DNA of 64,000 bases from Acanthosoma haemorrhoidale (GCA_930367205.1 OV884012.1:33762796-33826795), one strand, 5' to 3'; positions 34,201-47,599 are shown, counted from the first letter of the stretch. The notes: generated by a model not told the origin, from the sequence alone. Numbers and translations are program-made.

Positions 34201-36534
34201 TCCTGACAAAGGAATATAAGGAATATTCATTGAATTTATTCTGAATTATTATGACCTATTATCGTCTTGAATTGTAATATAACTCTCAGTCTATTTGAAT
34301 AACTGTTACTTCTTACAACTCAGCAATATTTTATTCCTCTGTCAGAACTGAAATAAAAAAATAACTTCATCAACCTGCACTAGTGCAAGATAATCCTAGG
34401 CACAGTTTTTATATTATTTTGTGTGAACAGAACCCTGTGTGTACATTTATCTACATGTCTGCTCTGATTATCCATATTTTGATATGGCATCATTAAGTTT
34501 TACGAAGTAATTTAGCAAATAGTATAGTAACTCGCAACTAATGGTTTCGTTGGTAACATTTAAACAGTCATTAAAGTAAGTGCTAAGTAGTGGTATAGTT
34601 TTTTATTTATATCCTTCTATAAAATTTCTTGATTCATTTATTTTTCAATCAATGTTGTTTTTGTAAGACACAGATAGTTCACTCGATATCCTGAGAAAAT
34701 TAAGTATCGAAGTCTTAATTTTTCTGGATACGTATTGTTGATTTTTCAGATGTTTCAGCTGTATACTTTGGTAGATGTGGACAGCATTGTGTTTTGTACA
34801 GGCTCTGACCTTCCTGAAATTTTCAATTAATACTACAGTGTCTAGAAAAATCTCATAAAAATCATAATGAGCCAACACTTATTTAGAAATTTTAATAGTG
34901 ATTAGTGATTTTCATTGAAACCCTTAGTTAAGCGTTATATTACTATTCTTTAAATGTAATTTACTTTATAACGCGAGTGATGTCAAACGACAAATTGTTG
35001 AGGTGTTACTAAGCAGTTGTGATTACATACCTGCCCCGACCAGATATCTAAGTTGAGTAGTATGTAATATGTAATATGTAAGTTAACCATGACTGTTCGT
35101 GCCACTAACATACTTACACTTGTGATCATCAGTCATCGCTGCTCTGTCCGTCAAAATAAGTCACAACGATTTGGTCCTCATCCTGCTCTGATCGTCCTAC
35201 ACAATTTCTAACCATATTTCACGATTATATGATTGGGTTATCACATAATAGTAAGCTTTCTGGGAAATCCCCTGTTAGATATTCTTTCAATTTAGCCTAA
35301 TCACTCACTCATTCAATAAATGAGTGATTGGACCCAAAAATTGTCCATAGGATTTTTTAATTTCCAAATGATTTGTCTTTATTCTTTCTTAATAATAACA
35401 TTTCACGTGTTTCTTTTTTTTTTATGCATGTATATATTTTTATATATATACATAGAAGGGCAGTATGCCACTAAATAAGACATTCCGAAAATTAAGTTAT
35501 TTTCTTAGAGCGTAAGAACATATTGTTTAACACATATGTCAGTTAGGTAAGCTAGACTTATATCTTTAGTGATATCCTAATTGAAACTGAGAATTTCTTA
35601 TTTTAAAAGATGTATACTTAACACATATCGATACACTAATAGATCCGATTTACAACTGTATCCGAATATAAAAACTTTAAGGCAATATATAAAGGATGTA
35701 TCGTTTCTATGGGTACATATATATCCGTTTATATATTTACCTGACTTACCCGCAGTCACCACGCCTTTACGCATTAGTTAAATAATGAATGGATGTCATT
35801 TAACTATTCAACTTCAACGGAGTTGACATCTCTATCAAAGCCTAAGTAATATTCAATTAATTTACGATTTGTCCCAACTGTCTCTAAACACAAAGTGATT
35901 TACTTAAATAAATTAATATGGTAGTCAAAGATGAAATTTCTCTGATGAAAAAAATTACAACGGACATACTAGCTACTTATTAAAATCCTCCTTTCTATTG
36001 TACATCGATGTCTTAGTAGGTGGAACCTCAAAGCCGATGTCCGCACCTAATCACAAACCAGTTCTCAGCCAAAGATTCCAGTGACGATCCAGATAAACGT
36101 GAAGTTCACTAAAGAGTGGCTGTCAAAGAATTTCCCTCGTCATTCAACTGTTTATAATTCATTCTACTGGACCAGGTTACTTTCCAATAATGAGGATGGT
36201 CTTTCATTCTGATCTTTTGTGTTAAGGGAATATTACTTTACACCAAGATGCAAAGAAGTTAGGACCACTTGGATCCATTTGGGCCCTTCCAAAACACATC
36301 TGTGACCACCTGTATATTTTTTAATTACAAATGATCATGTAGTAATAAATAGACACAACGTATATGATACTCCTAGTAGTGTGGTCTAATAAGAAAAATA
36401 TCCGTGTTATATTTACAAAAACACATTTGTTATCTCATGCATTTAATAAATTGTCTTAATTGTAATAACAATATAATTCATTAATTAACATTTAATAGCT
36501 CACTTATGACATATAAGTCTTAATATTCATCGGA
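34201..36534. other. AT-rich stretch, one weak SINE-like patch
   Basis: 34975-35180 resembles the SINE-like patch at 44925-45090 (ACTAAGCAG...ACATACCTGCCC...), but very weakly. The inverted words AATCACTCA/TGAGTGATT near 35300-35325 form a short hairpin. Nothing else is supported. Confidence 0.3.
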
Positions 36535-36760
36535 TGGACTGGGAGAAGGAGTTGTCGTCTCCTCAAGATTAAGGAGCCGAGTCCTTCCTCTACGGGGGAC
36601 ATCTTGTCCTTATGAATGGGGCGGGCGCATGAGCTGATAGAGTGGGGGGGCGTCTGGCCTGATTGGGGCCTCTGCTGGTTCTCAAGGAGATTTCGGCCAA
36701 TGGAAAAATTACCTTCCCCCCGCTCTTTGGGTCCTGGGACCGCCTTTTCTTTGTAAGACG
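36535..36760. other. GC-rich island; candidate regulatory element
   Basis: GC-rich block with a poly-G run (36644-36650) and GGCCTGATTGGGGCCTCTG. The plus ORF at 36663-36890 starts here and runs into AT-rich sequence, so it looks like chance. Confidence 0.3.
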
Positions 36761-38739
36761 ATGTCTCCGCAGTTATCAGAGACAGATTATTTTATTTTCC
36801 GTGTATCAAAAAATATTATCTCGTAAGATCAGTTACCATTATGATAATTTAAATTCCAAAAAAACAAAAAAAAACTGCATCAAAAATTAAATTCCATCAA
36901 TGTATCTAGTTATTTGCTCTAGATACAAAATAAAAATTAAAGGACCGTCGTATCAGTCGTAGGTGTGGCAATTAGGTTGAAACTAAATTTGTTGGAGAAG
37001 TTCCCACTTAAGATGTACCTTATAACACGCCAACTCCATAACGTTTCTTGAGGAAAAACGATTGTGATTCTATGAAGATGCCTATAGTCTGGCATCGACA
37101 ATCTTCAGCTCGACACTTCTCAGACTCAATGACATTCCATAACAAATAAAAAAAAATTCTTTGATATTAGAATCAGAGAGATGTTGAAAGTAATTACCCC
37201 GAACAAACATACCAACAGACTTTAAATTGAGTAAACTTTAATTTAGAGCAATTGTGTGGTCTGTGGCATGAGGCTTGAGGAACAGCATACGCAAGAAAAT
37301 GAGTGATTCCTTTGAGTAAATATGATCGAAAAGCTTCTTAATGAATACAGTAAATTCAGGTTGACTATTGGAATTACTAAGTACCACAAATATGACTAAT
37401 GATCTGTGCCGTATATTCGAACAGTTCTAAACTTTGGTTATACATCTTTTTTTTTCCGTTACAGTCTATTACCTTTCATAATTCAGTAAATTGCGTGATT
37501 CTCTGTGTAATAGATTCCAAATAAACCTGTTCCACCTTTGTATCTATACATCCCAAGGTTGGCCAAAGCTTCGATACTAAACAACGTGCAAGTTTGAAGC
37601 ACCAACTGCAGTTTTATCAGGCATCAGGCATTGAAAACACCCACTTTATTGGTTGTCCTCTGAAAGTAACATTTTTTAATTATGGAAGATGCTTGTTTAC
37701 CTTTTCTGTTATTTATGCTGAAAACATTTCAAAAGTATAAATCCAGGGCATCTAAAAATGTACTTCAGCAAAATAGAATAGCAGGAGGCAAAAAAAAGAA
37801 AAAAAGTGGAGAGTGGAAACGTGAAAAAAAAATGGATTTATTAATTTGACGTCCAGCTCAGAATCTATGGGTGGTTTTCAAGTTCCGATTTTAATCCAAT
37901 GATTATTTTAACTATAAGAAAGAATTTCAAAGATTTGAGTGAAAAAATACGAAGAAGTTATTTCGCAATACATTTTTTGAAACAAACATGCCGATTTGTT
38001 ATTAATGACTTTAAGCAAACAAAAAAAGACATTACCGATCTAAGGACTTGTGACCTCCTCAATATTCTGTTGGCTACTCCACCGACTGATCTGGTCCTGC
38101 ACCAAGTATGCACAGGGTTCACCGAGCATCTCGATATGTTTTTTTTATGCTTTCACCACTTTCCTTTAAAATGAATTTATTAAAAACAATTTCAATAAGC
38201 TTTTATGTCAATATTTTATTAAGTTACAATTAATCTCGCTTCAATGTCTCATTACTCTTGTTGTTTCATATTTTTATACCCATAGTAAGATTTAAAATTT
38301 TGAAAAAATAGCCTAACATTAGAAACTATAATATTTTACCCACCAAACAAACTATAAACTAAAACTTATCAAGCGTATAGTAAATTAAGATGATAAAATA
38401 GTATAATCAATATTTAAATGACATTATTAGACACTTTAAGACAAATTAATGTCTTAAAAGATATTGTATTTACCATCATCTTTGTAGAGTTGTTAGTTTA
38501 CTTCGCAGCTGTGACTAGATGGTTCTAGATATGAGAGTCCAGCTGGATACTTGATGTGAGGGCTCGATTTAAGGATGCTATTTTAAACATTTTCCTGATT
38601 GCTGGATATTTTTTCATCGGTTTTTTACTCACGAACAAATCTTCACTTCACAAAATTATTTCAATGTACTTTACTAAACAAAATGTAGTTTCCGGCTTAT
38701 TCTTAAGTATAAAATGAAGGTATAAACGGGGCGAGGATG
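36761..38739. other. AT-rich stretch, nothing recognised
   Basis: A 91-codon plus ORF at 37899-38174 has Lys/Ile/Leu-rich composition and no known motif. I do not call it a gene. Confidence 0.35.
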
Positions 38740-39075
38740 TTGAAAACACCGTCAGTTTCAGACAAATAAGAAAGCTAGCAGTACTTAGTGCCTTACTGCG
38801 GTTGGAGTGCTCCTGACTCCAGTAACCAAAGTAATCTATTTGGCCCAACTGGTATAACCACAAAGGTCTCTTGACAAAGCTATGCATGAACAGGATATCC
38901 ACCTTTCTGCCACTGGATATCCTGCCATATTATATCTGGAGGAATAAACCTCCAGGACATTCCTGTTGGATCCTAGTGAGTCCCGTTTCAAAGCCCGACA
39001 TACCGATATCTGGGGTCTCATCTGTCCCGCTCTCTTGTGTCTTCAAGTAGTCCCTTTCTAATCAACTGTTCCTCT
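38740..39075. other. GC-balanced block, unidentified
   Basis: Overlapping minus ORFs (38648-38902 and 38836-39021) have protein-like composition (for example ERWISCSCIALSRDLCGYTS), but are broken relative to each other and match nothing I know. Probably a decayed mobile-element segment. Confidence 0.3.
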
Positions 39076-39719
39076 CCGTTTATTTACTCGAGTCTGTGTT
39101 CTTCAATGTGGCTTTAAATGAGGATTAAATGGCGTTTGCCGTAGTACGGCTTCCAAGAGTAGTTGAATTTTGTAGGTGGTAACTTTGTCATGATTATGAA
39201 ATGACCTCTTGCCTTTTGCACACTCAACAACTAAATCTATATGAAATTATCATTTCAGCTGGATTCGAAAATCAGTTTTTAGCATAACCAAAATTTTTTT
39301 TTTTTTTTCTAGTTTGGATTAGCTTTATTCCAACGTCTCTAGAGTACTTTATAAACTTTATTGGTAACAAAATAGTTTGAGTTTACTTCAACTTCCTAAC
39401 ACGTCCTTTAATCAACTCGAAAATCACGATACTCAAAGCTTGAACTCGTTTTGTATTTAATTTATGTTTTTTTTTTTACAACAACGTCATCTCAAAAAAG
39501 ACTTAACAGCAGTCACATGAAAGTAGCAGAAGATTAGAATATATGCTTTCGAACATATAATTTGATCTGCACATTGCTTAAAATACATTCAATATATATA
39601 TATATAGAATGTGTTTACTCAAATTTGAAGATTACACCAAAGGAGAGACACCACATCTAGTACTAATATATCTAATGTAATAGTGCGTAAGAATGAGGAG
39701 TTTATTTTCATTCACAAAG
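39076..39719. other. AT-rich stretch, nothing recognised
   Basis: An (AT)n tract lies at about 39593-39605; otherwise nothing is supported. Confidence 0.4.
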
Positions 39720-40235
39720 TTCTGAAAAACGATGAGAGTGCAACATATTCAACGCCGAGCTTACTGCAACCCACGAAGCATTTCGTAAAAAAAACACAGT
39801 TTTTTCTGATGTTTCATAGTTGAAAATAATAATGCACAAATACAGGGAAGGTACCGAGGACATTGGATCCACAATAATATATTGCTTTTCAAAAGTAGAC
39901 TTGCTTTTAGCCCTCAAGATGTAGCAAAAGGAAAAAACAGTCATAGTTACACCCGAAGAAGTTGTTCTGTCAAGGCCATGAATGCAGACGGACTTCCCTT
40001 ACCGACTGTTACTTTCTATTAAACCTGCAACCTTCGACTTGATATTCTTTCAAAGAACTGCTGATTGGACCTAATTTTCTGAAATACTTCTCCATTATGC
40101 AAGTCAAACTACGTCATACCCAGCGCGCTGCATAAAGCCTTAAAGGATATGTACGAGTACAAGTCCTTCTTGGAAGCAACCAAACTGTACCAACAAATAT
40201 AAACAATCAAGAAGCTTCATTGATACAGGAGTGCG
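39720..40235. repeat. Degenerate tandem duplication, unit 1
   Basis: About 500 bases related to the next unit. Shared blocks are ACATATTCAAC, ACCCACGAAGCATTTCGT, GAAAATAATAATGCACAA, AGTAGACTTGCTTTTA(G/A)CCCTCAAGA, CCTTAAAGGATATGTA and AAGCAACCAAACT(G/T)TACCAA. Both strands have broken, partly shared reading frames (minus: MTVFSFCYILRAKSKSTFEK), so the ancestor may have been coding. Not recognised. Confidence 0.8.
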
Positions 40236-40680
40236 GACAACATATTCAACCCAAAGTTTATTGGAACCCACGAAGCATTTCGTTTTTGATATTTCAGACG
40301 TTGGCTGAGTGGTGGTACCAAAGCGATTGAAATAGTCGAAAATAATAATGCACAAGTATGAAAAATACAAAACCCATTCAAGAATAGTAAAATTGGTAAC
40401 CGTATTATGTATGGATCCACAGTAAGATATTGCTTTTCTAAAGTAGACTTGCTTTTAACCCTCAAGACGTGGCAAAAGGAGAGAACAGTCATAGTAGTAG
40501 ACATAATTCCTTGATAGACTGGACCATTCTGCAAGTGAAATTAAGGAACTTCATACCCAGCATCTTGTATTAACCCTTAAAGGATATGTAAAAGTCACAC
40601 TTAATTACCTGAAAGCAACCAAACTTTACCAACAAATATAAGCAATCAAGATTTGTCATTGATACAGGATTGCAGACGCG
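40236..40680. repeat. Degenerate tandem duplication, unit 2
   Basis: Second copy of the unit beginning at 39720, in the same orientation, about 70 bases shorter through internal indels. Its longest minus ORF (40217-40534) contains MTVLSFCHVLRVKSKSTLEK and RNASWV, conserved with unit 1. The order of shared blocks is the same, which argues for a local duplication followed by drift. Confidence 0.8.
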
Positions 40681-40969
40681 TTCAGAAAGATTAAAAAAAA
40701 GGCTACGATATCGAGAAATTATGTACGTCGAATAGCTTACCTAATAATTACATCTTAGTCACCATATTTTTTTCGGAGACCTGATACTCACAGAGAAGTG
40801 CTGGTTTCAACTGAAATCAGACAGGCTAGATTCAGAATCCTGTAACTATTTTTATTTATCTTTAGGCAAAATGTATTATTATTTCTATTCCTGTATTTTA
40901 TCATTGGTATTGTATCGACACTGCTACGAATGATAAAAGTGGGAAACACATCGATTACAATCTCTGCCT
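40681..40969. other. AT-rich stretch, nothing recognised
   Basis: No supported feature. Confidence 0.4.
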
Positions 40970-41250
40970 GGCCGTTAGTTAAAAAGACAGTGGAGCAGAG
41001 GGGGATGAAGATAGGCGAGGGAAATCAGATGGACATTGAAACGCCTCCGGTGGAATGTCCTCTGGAAGAAGAAAGAGTGGAAGCCGCCTAATGAAAAATT
41101 CCCGGAGCGTCCCTTCCTTTGAAGGAGGAGGTCCTGTGGCCGGCCCTTACATCGCCTCTCCAGCCCAGTGAGGTGTAGCTGACTCCTCTTTAACAGCCAG
41201 GCATCTCTCTAACATATCCAGCCAGTGTTAGCAGTGCTCCATCCAATATA
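40970..41250. other. GC-rich island; candidate regulatory element
   Basis: GC-rich, with GGAATGTCCTCTGGAAGAAG, GGCCGGCCC and CCCAGTGAGGTG words, no ORF and no splice pair. Confidence 0.3.
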
Positions 41251-42749
41251 ATGAAATAGCTTCACAAATATCTGCGTTGATTTGCAACAGAAATATTGGA
41301 ACATTTTATTGCCATTCTATAAATAAAACCAATTTAACTCTCATACCTCTATATTATGTTGTCGACAATAGACGGAGTTAGAAAAAGGTACTTTTTTACT
41401 TTACAAAGATTCATATCTCATATAAACTTTCAAAAGAAATTGCAAAATGCTACTCTAATACTACTAAAATACTGCTAATTTCATAATAAAATTTGCTATA
41501 AAATATGCCTGGTTGTCTCATACATGAATATTTACATACTATTATATTAAGAGAATATAATGACATAGAATTGTCTATTCAGATCTCATTCGGGCTGTCC
41601 GAGTTTGGCTACTACCGATAAGGCATGTCATAGGATTGAAAATATTTAAACAGATCTTTTCCGCACATTAAATTAAATAATAATTTATTTCTTCTAACAA
41701 AGGTGGTTGATCAATGAAATGTTAATGCATATACAAAAGAAAAATTAATCGTTATCTTAAAATGTGATACTTATGTTGAAAAAACTTAATGTAATACACG
41801 GATTTGTTGTTGACATTACATGAAATGACTAGATTACTTACTAACAAGTAAAGTGAAGTTTTACGAGCTCAAACATATTATTTTACCTAATGTGTCTTCG
41901 GTTTTGTAGATGTTTCAGAATAAGCGTTAGTCTTAGCTGAAGGTAAATCACCAAAGGCTCTTTCGGGAAATAGTGGGCTTATTTTTAGACCAAATCGCAT
42001 TGTCTTTTAAACTCATTTTTCCCCTCCAGCTATCTTTACTAAAACGACGCTTTTATGATATAGTAACCTGTTCAGGTACAAACATACCCCTTCTCAGGTA
42101 ATTCCTATACAGGGGGTAGGGAGCTTTTTTGAACGATGCGGATGCAGGCAACGGGTCGGTTTGCGCATTGACCTTTTAGCTTAGGCCTGTATTTTTTCAT
42201 CTTTAACGCTGAAGTTAAAAAGTTAATAAACCATTGTTTATTTGTATTACTAAAAAACCAATAGGTTGACAAAATATGGATGGGGTTGAAACATGTGTTT
42301 TTACTTAAATCTCTCACATATCAAACATTCACTACTGATGCTCATTCTATCTTACAAGGGTAAATTTTCCCGTACATTACTTTAATATACTTACATTTAT
42401 GGATATTTGATGGATCTACATAAAATTTTTTTTTCAAATGTAATGGAGACGAACGTTACTCGCAGGATATCATGTTGGTAACAACAGGTGTAGTCGATAA
42501 TAGAACAGTATGTTCACTTATGTAAAGATATAAAATGTAGTATAACGTGAACCTCAGGGCCTAGTATATATGGAAATGTCTAGAAAAATTGTATAGTGAA
42601 AACAATAGTTTTTAAATTCTCCATTTTAACTCAACATACAACGTATTTTCAAACGTGAGGGGCAGAACGAACTGCCATCATACCAGCAAAGGGCGTAGAT
42701 ACAATCAGGGTGTGCTGCAATAGGTCTTAAAAGGACTATATACATACCT
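41251..42749. other. AT-rich stretch with a fragment of repeat B
   Basis: TGGCTACTACCGATAAGGCA (about 41608-41630) is a remnant of the family at 17746 and 21875. Otherwise nothing is supported; the minus ORF at 42105-42317 has no motif. Confidence 0.4.
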
Positions 42750-42769
42750 ATAGCTATCCTAAAAGGGAA

Positions 42770-42895
42770 AAAAAACCAGAGCATGGGGAATGTTTTTTTT
42801 GTTGTCACCGATGGTTGAACAAAGGGCATTGAAAATATCGAAATAGGTAAGAGTAGGGGAGAAAGAGTAGATAAAACATCCAAAAGGCACATATT
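42770..42895 (-). repeat. Dispersed repeat E, copy 3 (fragment)
   Basis: On the minus strand: GCCCTTTGTTCAACCATCGG followed by an A-rich end, like the 3' terminus of the copy at 22412-22680. The 88-codon minus ORF across it is not coherent with a known protein. Confidence 0.45.
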
Positions 42896-42949
42896 TAATT
42901 TCTTTATAAGTGAATGATTTGTTTACCAAGCGTATGAATTACATTATAA

Positions 42950-43040
42950 CAACAACTTAATTATGATAAAATTACAATCTGCCTCATTGGGCTATAAGTA
43001 ATTGTGATAAATGATCTTATTCATACCATATTTACGTATG
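42950..43040 (-). mobile_element. Jockey LINE 3' UTR fragment, copy 3
   Basis: About 85 bases matching the extreme 3' UTR seen at 1730-1810 (plus-strand words AAATTACAATCTGCCTCATT, ATAAGTAATTGTGATAAATG and TTATTCATACCATATTTAC). Very short 5'-truncated insertion, in the same orientation as the other two copies. Confidence 0.85.
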
Positions 43041-44924
43041 AATTAAGTTTATTACTCTTGACTATTTCTACTAGGCAGGTATTTATCATTGCCTTACTTT
43101 TGATCTAACTCTGACCTGATAAGCTCATAAATCCGAGTTTGATATTTCTCTCATAAATCCGGAACTGGTATAACTGTAGATAGAGATGAGTATAGATAAG
43201 CATTGGCCGTTGAAAGATGGTCATGTGATCAGTAAATCGTAGAGAAGAAATGATTTCGAAGCAGTGGATAAAGTTTCCACTTTATTTATTACACTATATT
43301 TAAAATGACAAAAAATATTACATATTATTGGTATATGTGATAGACCCTACGGTGATGTTGTTTACACTCAAATTTAAATATTTTATTGGTCGAGTGAAAT
43401 TGCGGGTTTGTCAGTTTATCTATTAGCTACTTCGTCTCTTTATATCCAATCATATGAACTATTTTATCAACCAATATCTTTGTCTTCTCTAGTGGGGTTA
43501 CAACCAAGCCCTGTGGTAGCTTTAGCACTGGCTTCGGTTCGATTACTGTACCACCCTACTTCACTCTTTACCTCTTTACATTATCAACAAGTCGCTTAGT
43601 GTATCTAATTTCTGGAGTGTTTAAAATGTATTTCATGCATTGTAAAAATTAGAAACCGCCGTCTCGCAAATCGGGCAAGTATTGCGACAATCTCGATTAA
43701 AAACTAAAACACTACATTCAAACATTTTTTATGTATATTTGCAAGTTATAAAATTTGTTTATTTTCCTGGGCATTACTTTTTTAAAACTTTATCTGTTTC
43801 TTTTTTGTTTGATAATGTCTTCATAAAACTTTTATATGCATTTTTTTATGTAAGTAAGAGTGTATATATAACATAAAGAGTGAATTCCCATGGACGGGTC
43901 CTATGAGCGAGGACGCCTTAATATACGCGAGGATCATAAGATTATAAATTTATCCATTCTTTAGAGCAAGCTAAGAGGGGATTGAAAGAAGCGTGTTAGG
44001 GGCTTCGGTGAAGCGTTAAGCCCATCAAAGGAGCCGTCTTTATTCTTATTTTTTTCCCCACAAGGGATGGTGTTCAGAGTTTCTCTGTGTCTTGAATACT
44101 CTAAATTTTTCTTTTAAGGGATGTTTTACTCGGAAAATAGGATCCAACTAACGAATTTAATACGGAAGATGGTGTCCTTACGACGTAATATATGTCAACG
44201 CCAAGCCCTTCCACGGGGTAGTTTTAACTTTACCTTAAGTTTTCCTTTACAAGCGCCTAGGAGAATGTATTATAGTTGTTTATTGTCTATTGCATTTGAA
44301 GAAATGCTACTGTTAACAATAAGAAGGAATCTGCCTTCAAATAGATGAGGCTGCATTACTTCATCTGCTTGTCTGTCAGTCTCTGCGATGTTAGCCGTAA
44401 AAATGATACATTCGATCTTAAATGTTTAAATAAACACTCTGAGAATGGATATGAAAAAAATATAACCATATTTCATTAACTAGTCTCCTTCTTTCCGGCA
44501 ATTAACCATTCTCAATTCATACCTCTACAAGTTTTTCTAGATTTAAAATCGGTTAAGGGCACATCATAAATCTTAGTGCTGAAATAAACTATAAAATATT
44601 CCAAAAAAATGATTTTTTGGTACTATTAATATTTGTGTATACTTAAATAGTTTTATTTTATCTTTATTATTATATTATTTTATTACACTTTCATATTTAC
44701 ATCTTAGCTTGAGGTGTTTACTAAAATTATTTTCAATAACTGATATGGAACATACAATACAGTCTCAAATTTATGTATCCAGCAGCGATTTTCATAATTT
44801 TTGAGTAAGTATTTAAGTGATATAACTTGTTTTATAACTAATATAAGATACTTTAAGTTTGCGTTGTCCTACAATTGTCATTTAATCAATTTCACATGAA
44901 CTCAATTACATGCAACATGAGCTC
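43041..44924. other. AT-rich stretch, nothing recognised
   Basis: ORFs at 43408-43599 and 44121-44348 (+) have no recognisable motifs or splice context. A GC-balanced patch lies at 43890-44060. Confidence 0.35.
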
Positions 44925-45090
44925 TTACAGATGATGTCATGACAAACTGGCTATGGTTTGACTCCACGAGAAGTTAAGTGAAGTTAAGCAATACATACCT
45001 GCTAGGATGATCGGTCAATCCTAGATGGAATCGTTTTTAGGTTTCACAAGACATTCGTCATCGTCATGTTATTCTTATTTCACAGCGGCA
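44925..45090 (+). repeat. Possible SINE with 5S-rRNA-like head
   Basis: The words CACGAGAAGTTAAG, GAAGTTAAGCAA, CTGCTAGGATGATCGGTCA and CTAGATGGAATC occur in the order of the internal promoter part of eukaryotic 5S rRNA (AAGTTAAGCA, then GGGTGACC, then GGGAAC). Similarity is loose and the flanks do not fold as 5S. A related but weaker patch is at 34975-35180. Confidence 0.3.
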
Positions 45091-45189
45091 TACTCACATT
45101 AACTCATTTAAATTCAATTAGACTACAGCTCTGGATTTATTAATAAACTTAGAAACATATCTATCTCAAGTAAGTGGTAGTAATGATAC

Positions 45190-45640
45190 TTAAGGCCAAG
45201 TGCCTGTAGTCACATGCAAAAGGTAGCACGTGGCACGGTGCACTGGTAAGTTTGTAATCACACGAGAGCGTGTTGAGCCAGTACTGCTGGAAGTCCTATA
45301 TGAGTTGGCTATAAGCGGCTTGTTCGTTTGACAATTTGCGGCAGCCGGCTGACACTGTAGCACATCACACTTGCAACAGGTAGCGGAGAATCTCCTACCA
45401 GCGTATGTTTATTTAAATCGGCCTCATTGGTAAGCACCATGTGTCAAAAACACTTGCTAGATAGTAGCCTATATTTTCAGTAAGATCATCGCGTTTTTGT
45501 TCCCCTTCCTGTAAAAAGCTGCTTCACAAAGACATATTTCCACTCTTCTGTTGATATTATTTTACAATTTGGTCTCTACCACCTCCCAGTCAGTTATAAA
45601 CCCCTGTAGCTTGTGTGCAGGGGCGAACCTTGAAACAAAA
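45190..45640. other. GC-balanced block, unidentified; hAT-like end
   Basis: Composition rises to balanced GC, with AGCACGTGGCACGGTGCACT near 45226. CAGGGGCGAACC at about 45618-45629 resembles the CAGGGGCGG-type termini of hAT transposons, but I find no inverted partner. No ORF. Confidence 0.25.
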
Positions 45641-46339
45641 CACAAATAAATTGTAATATAGGAAGAAATGATGTATCAGGGCACTATTTCATCTCTTGCC
45701 TCCCATATTATGTATGCTCAATCTTGAAGAATTGAATAACCGAAGACCAGACAATGAAAATATAAAAGATTCTAGAAAACAATCATCCAGAGGTAGAACT
45801 AATAACAAATATTTTGATATATTATTGTGACAGACAATCTTCAGCGTTTGAAAACAACCCTCCGATTAACGAAACGACGTTACCGCACATAAGGGTTGAA
45901 TATATTTGAAAACAAGCCGAGCTACACTTTCCCTATCAAATTACAAAATATTGTTTCAATTTGTAGTATAACAGGAGAATTCAGTTATGTGGATATTATT
46001 TAAGTTTTTCAAAATACACCGATACTTCCCACAAGTGCGTTGAGCATCTTAGAAGAACGATTTAAATAACAAATTTCCCTTTAACACTACTGTTTCGATA
46101 GGGTAAAAAGATGTTTGAGGAAACAGAAAAGTGATCAACGAAAATAAAAATTATTTAGGCCAAATGGAGGGTTATTATAACATTACAAATTATAAATGCA
46201 TATTTCTTAGGAGATATCTAAGATTTAAAATGCTGAGTTTTTTTAAATGCTGAAGCCACTATTGTATTAACTATTTATTCCTTGTTTTAATATTCCGTTT
46301 CTGCTCATTAGTGAGCTACCTGAAAGTTCATCGGAGCCT
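45641..46339. other. AT-rich stretch, nothing recognised
   Basis: No supported feature. Confidence 0.4.
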
Positions 46340-46585
46340 GCTAATTTTCAGATCCAGACGTCAAGATACTGCAGCAGACGGAAAGTTGATAATATAGTCG
46401 GTGACCAGGTGGAGCAAAGCTCAGCGACCCAAAGCCTGCCGGATCCGAGACTGTGTCGAGGCTTCCATCGACTTAGCCCTTTCTCGTCGCTCACACAGTA
46501 GAATTGTATTGTGCTTCTCCTGCTAGTCGAATGCTCGAGAGGGTCTGGTCCATCGGGATGAACTATCATAACTAAAAACTCCAAT
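46340..46585. other. GC-balanced block, unidentified
   Basis: Carries a 78-codon minus ORF and other open frames on both strands without a recognisable motif. Sharp edges against AT-rich flanks suggest a mobile-element fragment or an old exon. Confidence 0.25.
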
Positions 46586-47599
46586 AAATTTCTCTACCGA
46601 CTCAATCGTGGTAAATTTCCCCTGGAAATAATAGTAATACCTCACAGAAAAAGGGTTCATTAATTTTTTCAGTTAATAGAAATTATTCATTATTTCATTT
46701 ATATTACTGTTTTCAATTAAGCTTGGCTAGGATTATTAAGCTTTAGATTCATATACTTCAACCAATTATTGTGATTTCCCTTGTTGTTGTTTATCATTTT
46801 GGTCTTTGATATATTTATTATGTGAAAAATAAAACGAACAGAACATTACAGTTGCCTTAAACGAAGTTCATATACTGGGGAAGACAGATGGAGGGGAAAT
46901 AAGGCAGAAACCACCGTTCCAGCCATAACGAAAGAGGCAATAGATGAGAGGTCAAACATTACTGAGAGTAAACCCCATTGCCTAAATCCAGTAATCTAGG
47001 AAAGCAATTATCTTTTTGGAAATTAAAATGGACGTGTCATTTAAAATTCAAATGAACAAAACTCAAGCAATTGAGCACCAATTCTTTCCGTATATCTTAT
47101 ATTTTGGCTACCAACTTTAGCACTCCTGATGATATACAAAAGCGCCATCAGGTCAGTTCTCCTATACTGTGTCCTGCTATCTAGCCGTTTCAAATAAAAA
47201 AAATAGATACAAGATTCCTACAAGGGTACTTCATAAGAGGAGTACATCGTTTTAGAAAAAGAGTAGTGGTTACCAGTATTAGGTACTCAAGAGTTCCGGG
47301 TACATGTCATTTTTTTCGTTTTTCAACACCATGTATTCTCCACTCTCCCTTCATTGATGACAACAAGTGGTCATGTATATTAAAAAAACAAAAATGTGCT
47401 TTGTGCACAGGCAGCATATTCCGGTCCAAAAGTAACAATATGTTATTATTCTGGTTCTAAGCGGGGAAATTCTTTAACATATTAGATCGATGATAGCTGA
47501 AAAACTTTCCCAGTTTAACCTAGGGATTGCATACTTTTTTAAATTGATGACTGTAAAAAAAAAAGCGACCTAATTTACTCCTAATTTATTCAAAGCCTC
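46586..47599. other. AT-rich stretch, nothing recognised
   Basis: No supported feature. Confidence 0.4.

Noticed and set aside
40217..40534. 105-codon minus ORF as a gene
   Set aside because: It is part of a degenerate duplicated unit with indels relative to its neighbour and has no start, splice or domain support.
45618..45629. hAT transposon terminus CAGGGGCGAACC
   Set aside because: No inverted partner or 8-base target duplication was found nearby.
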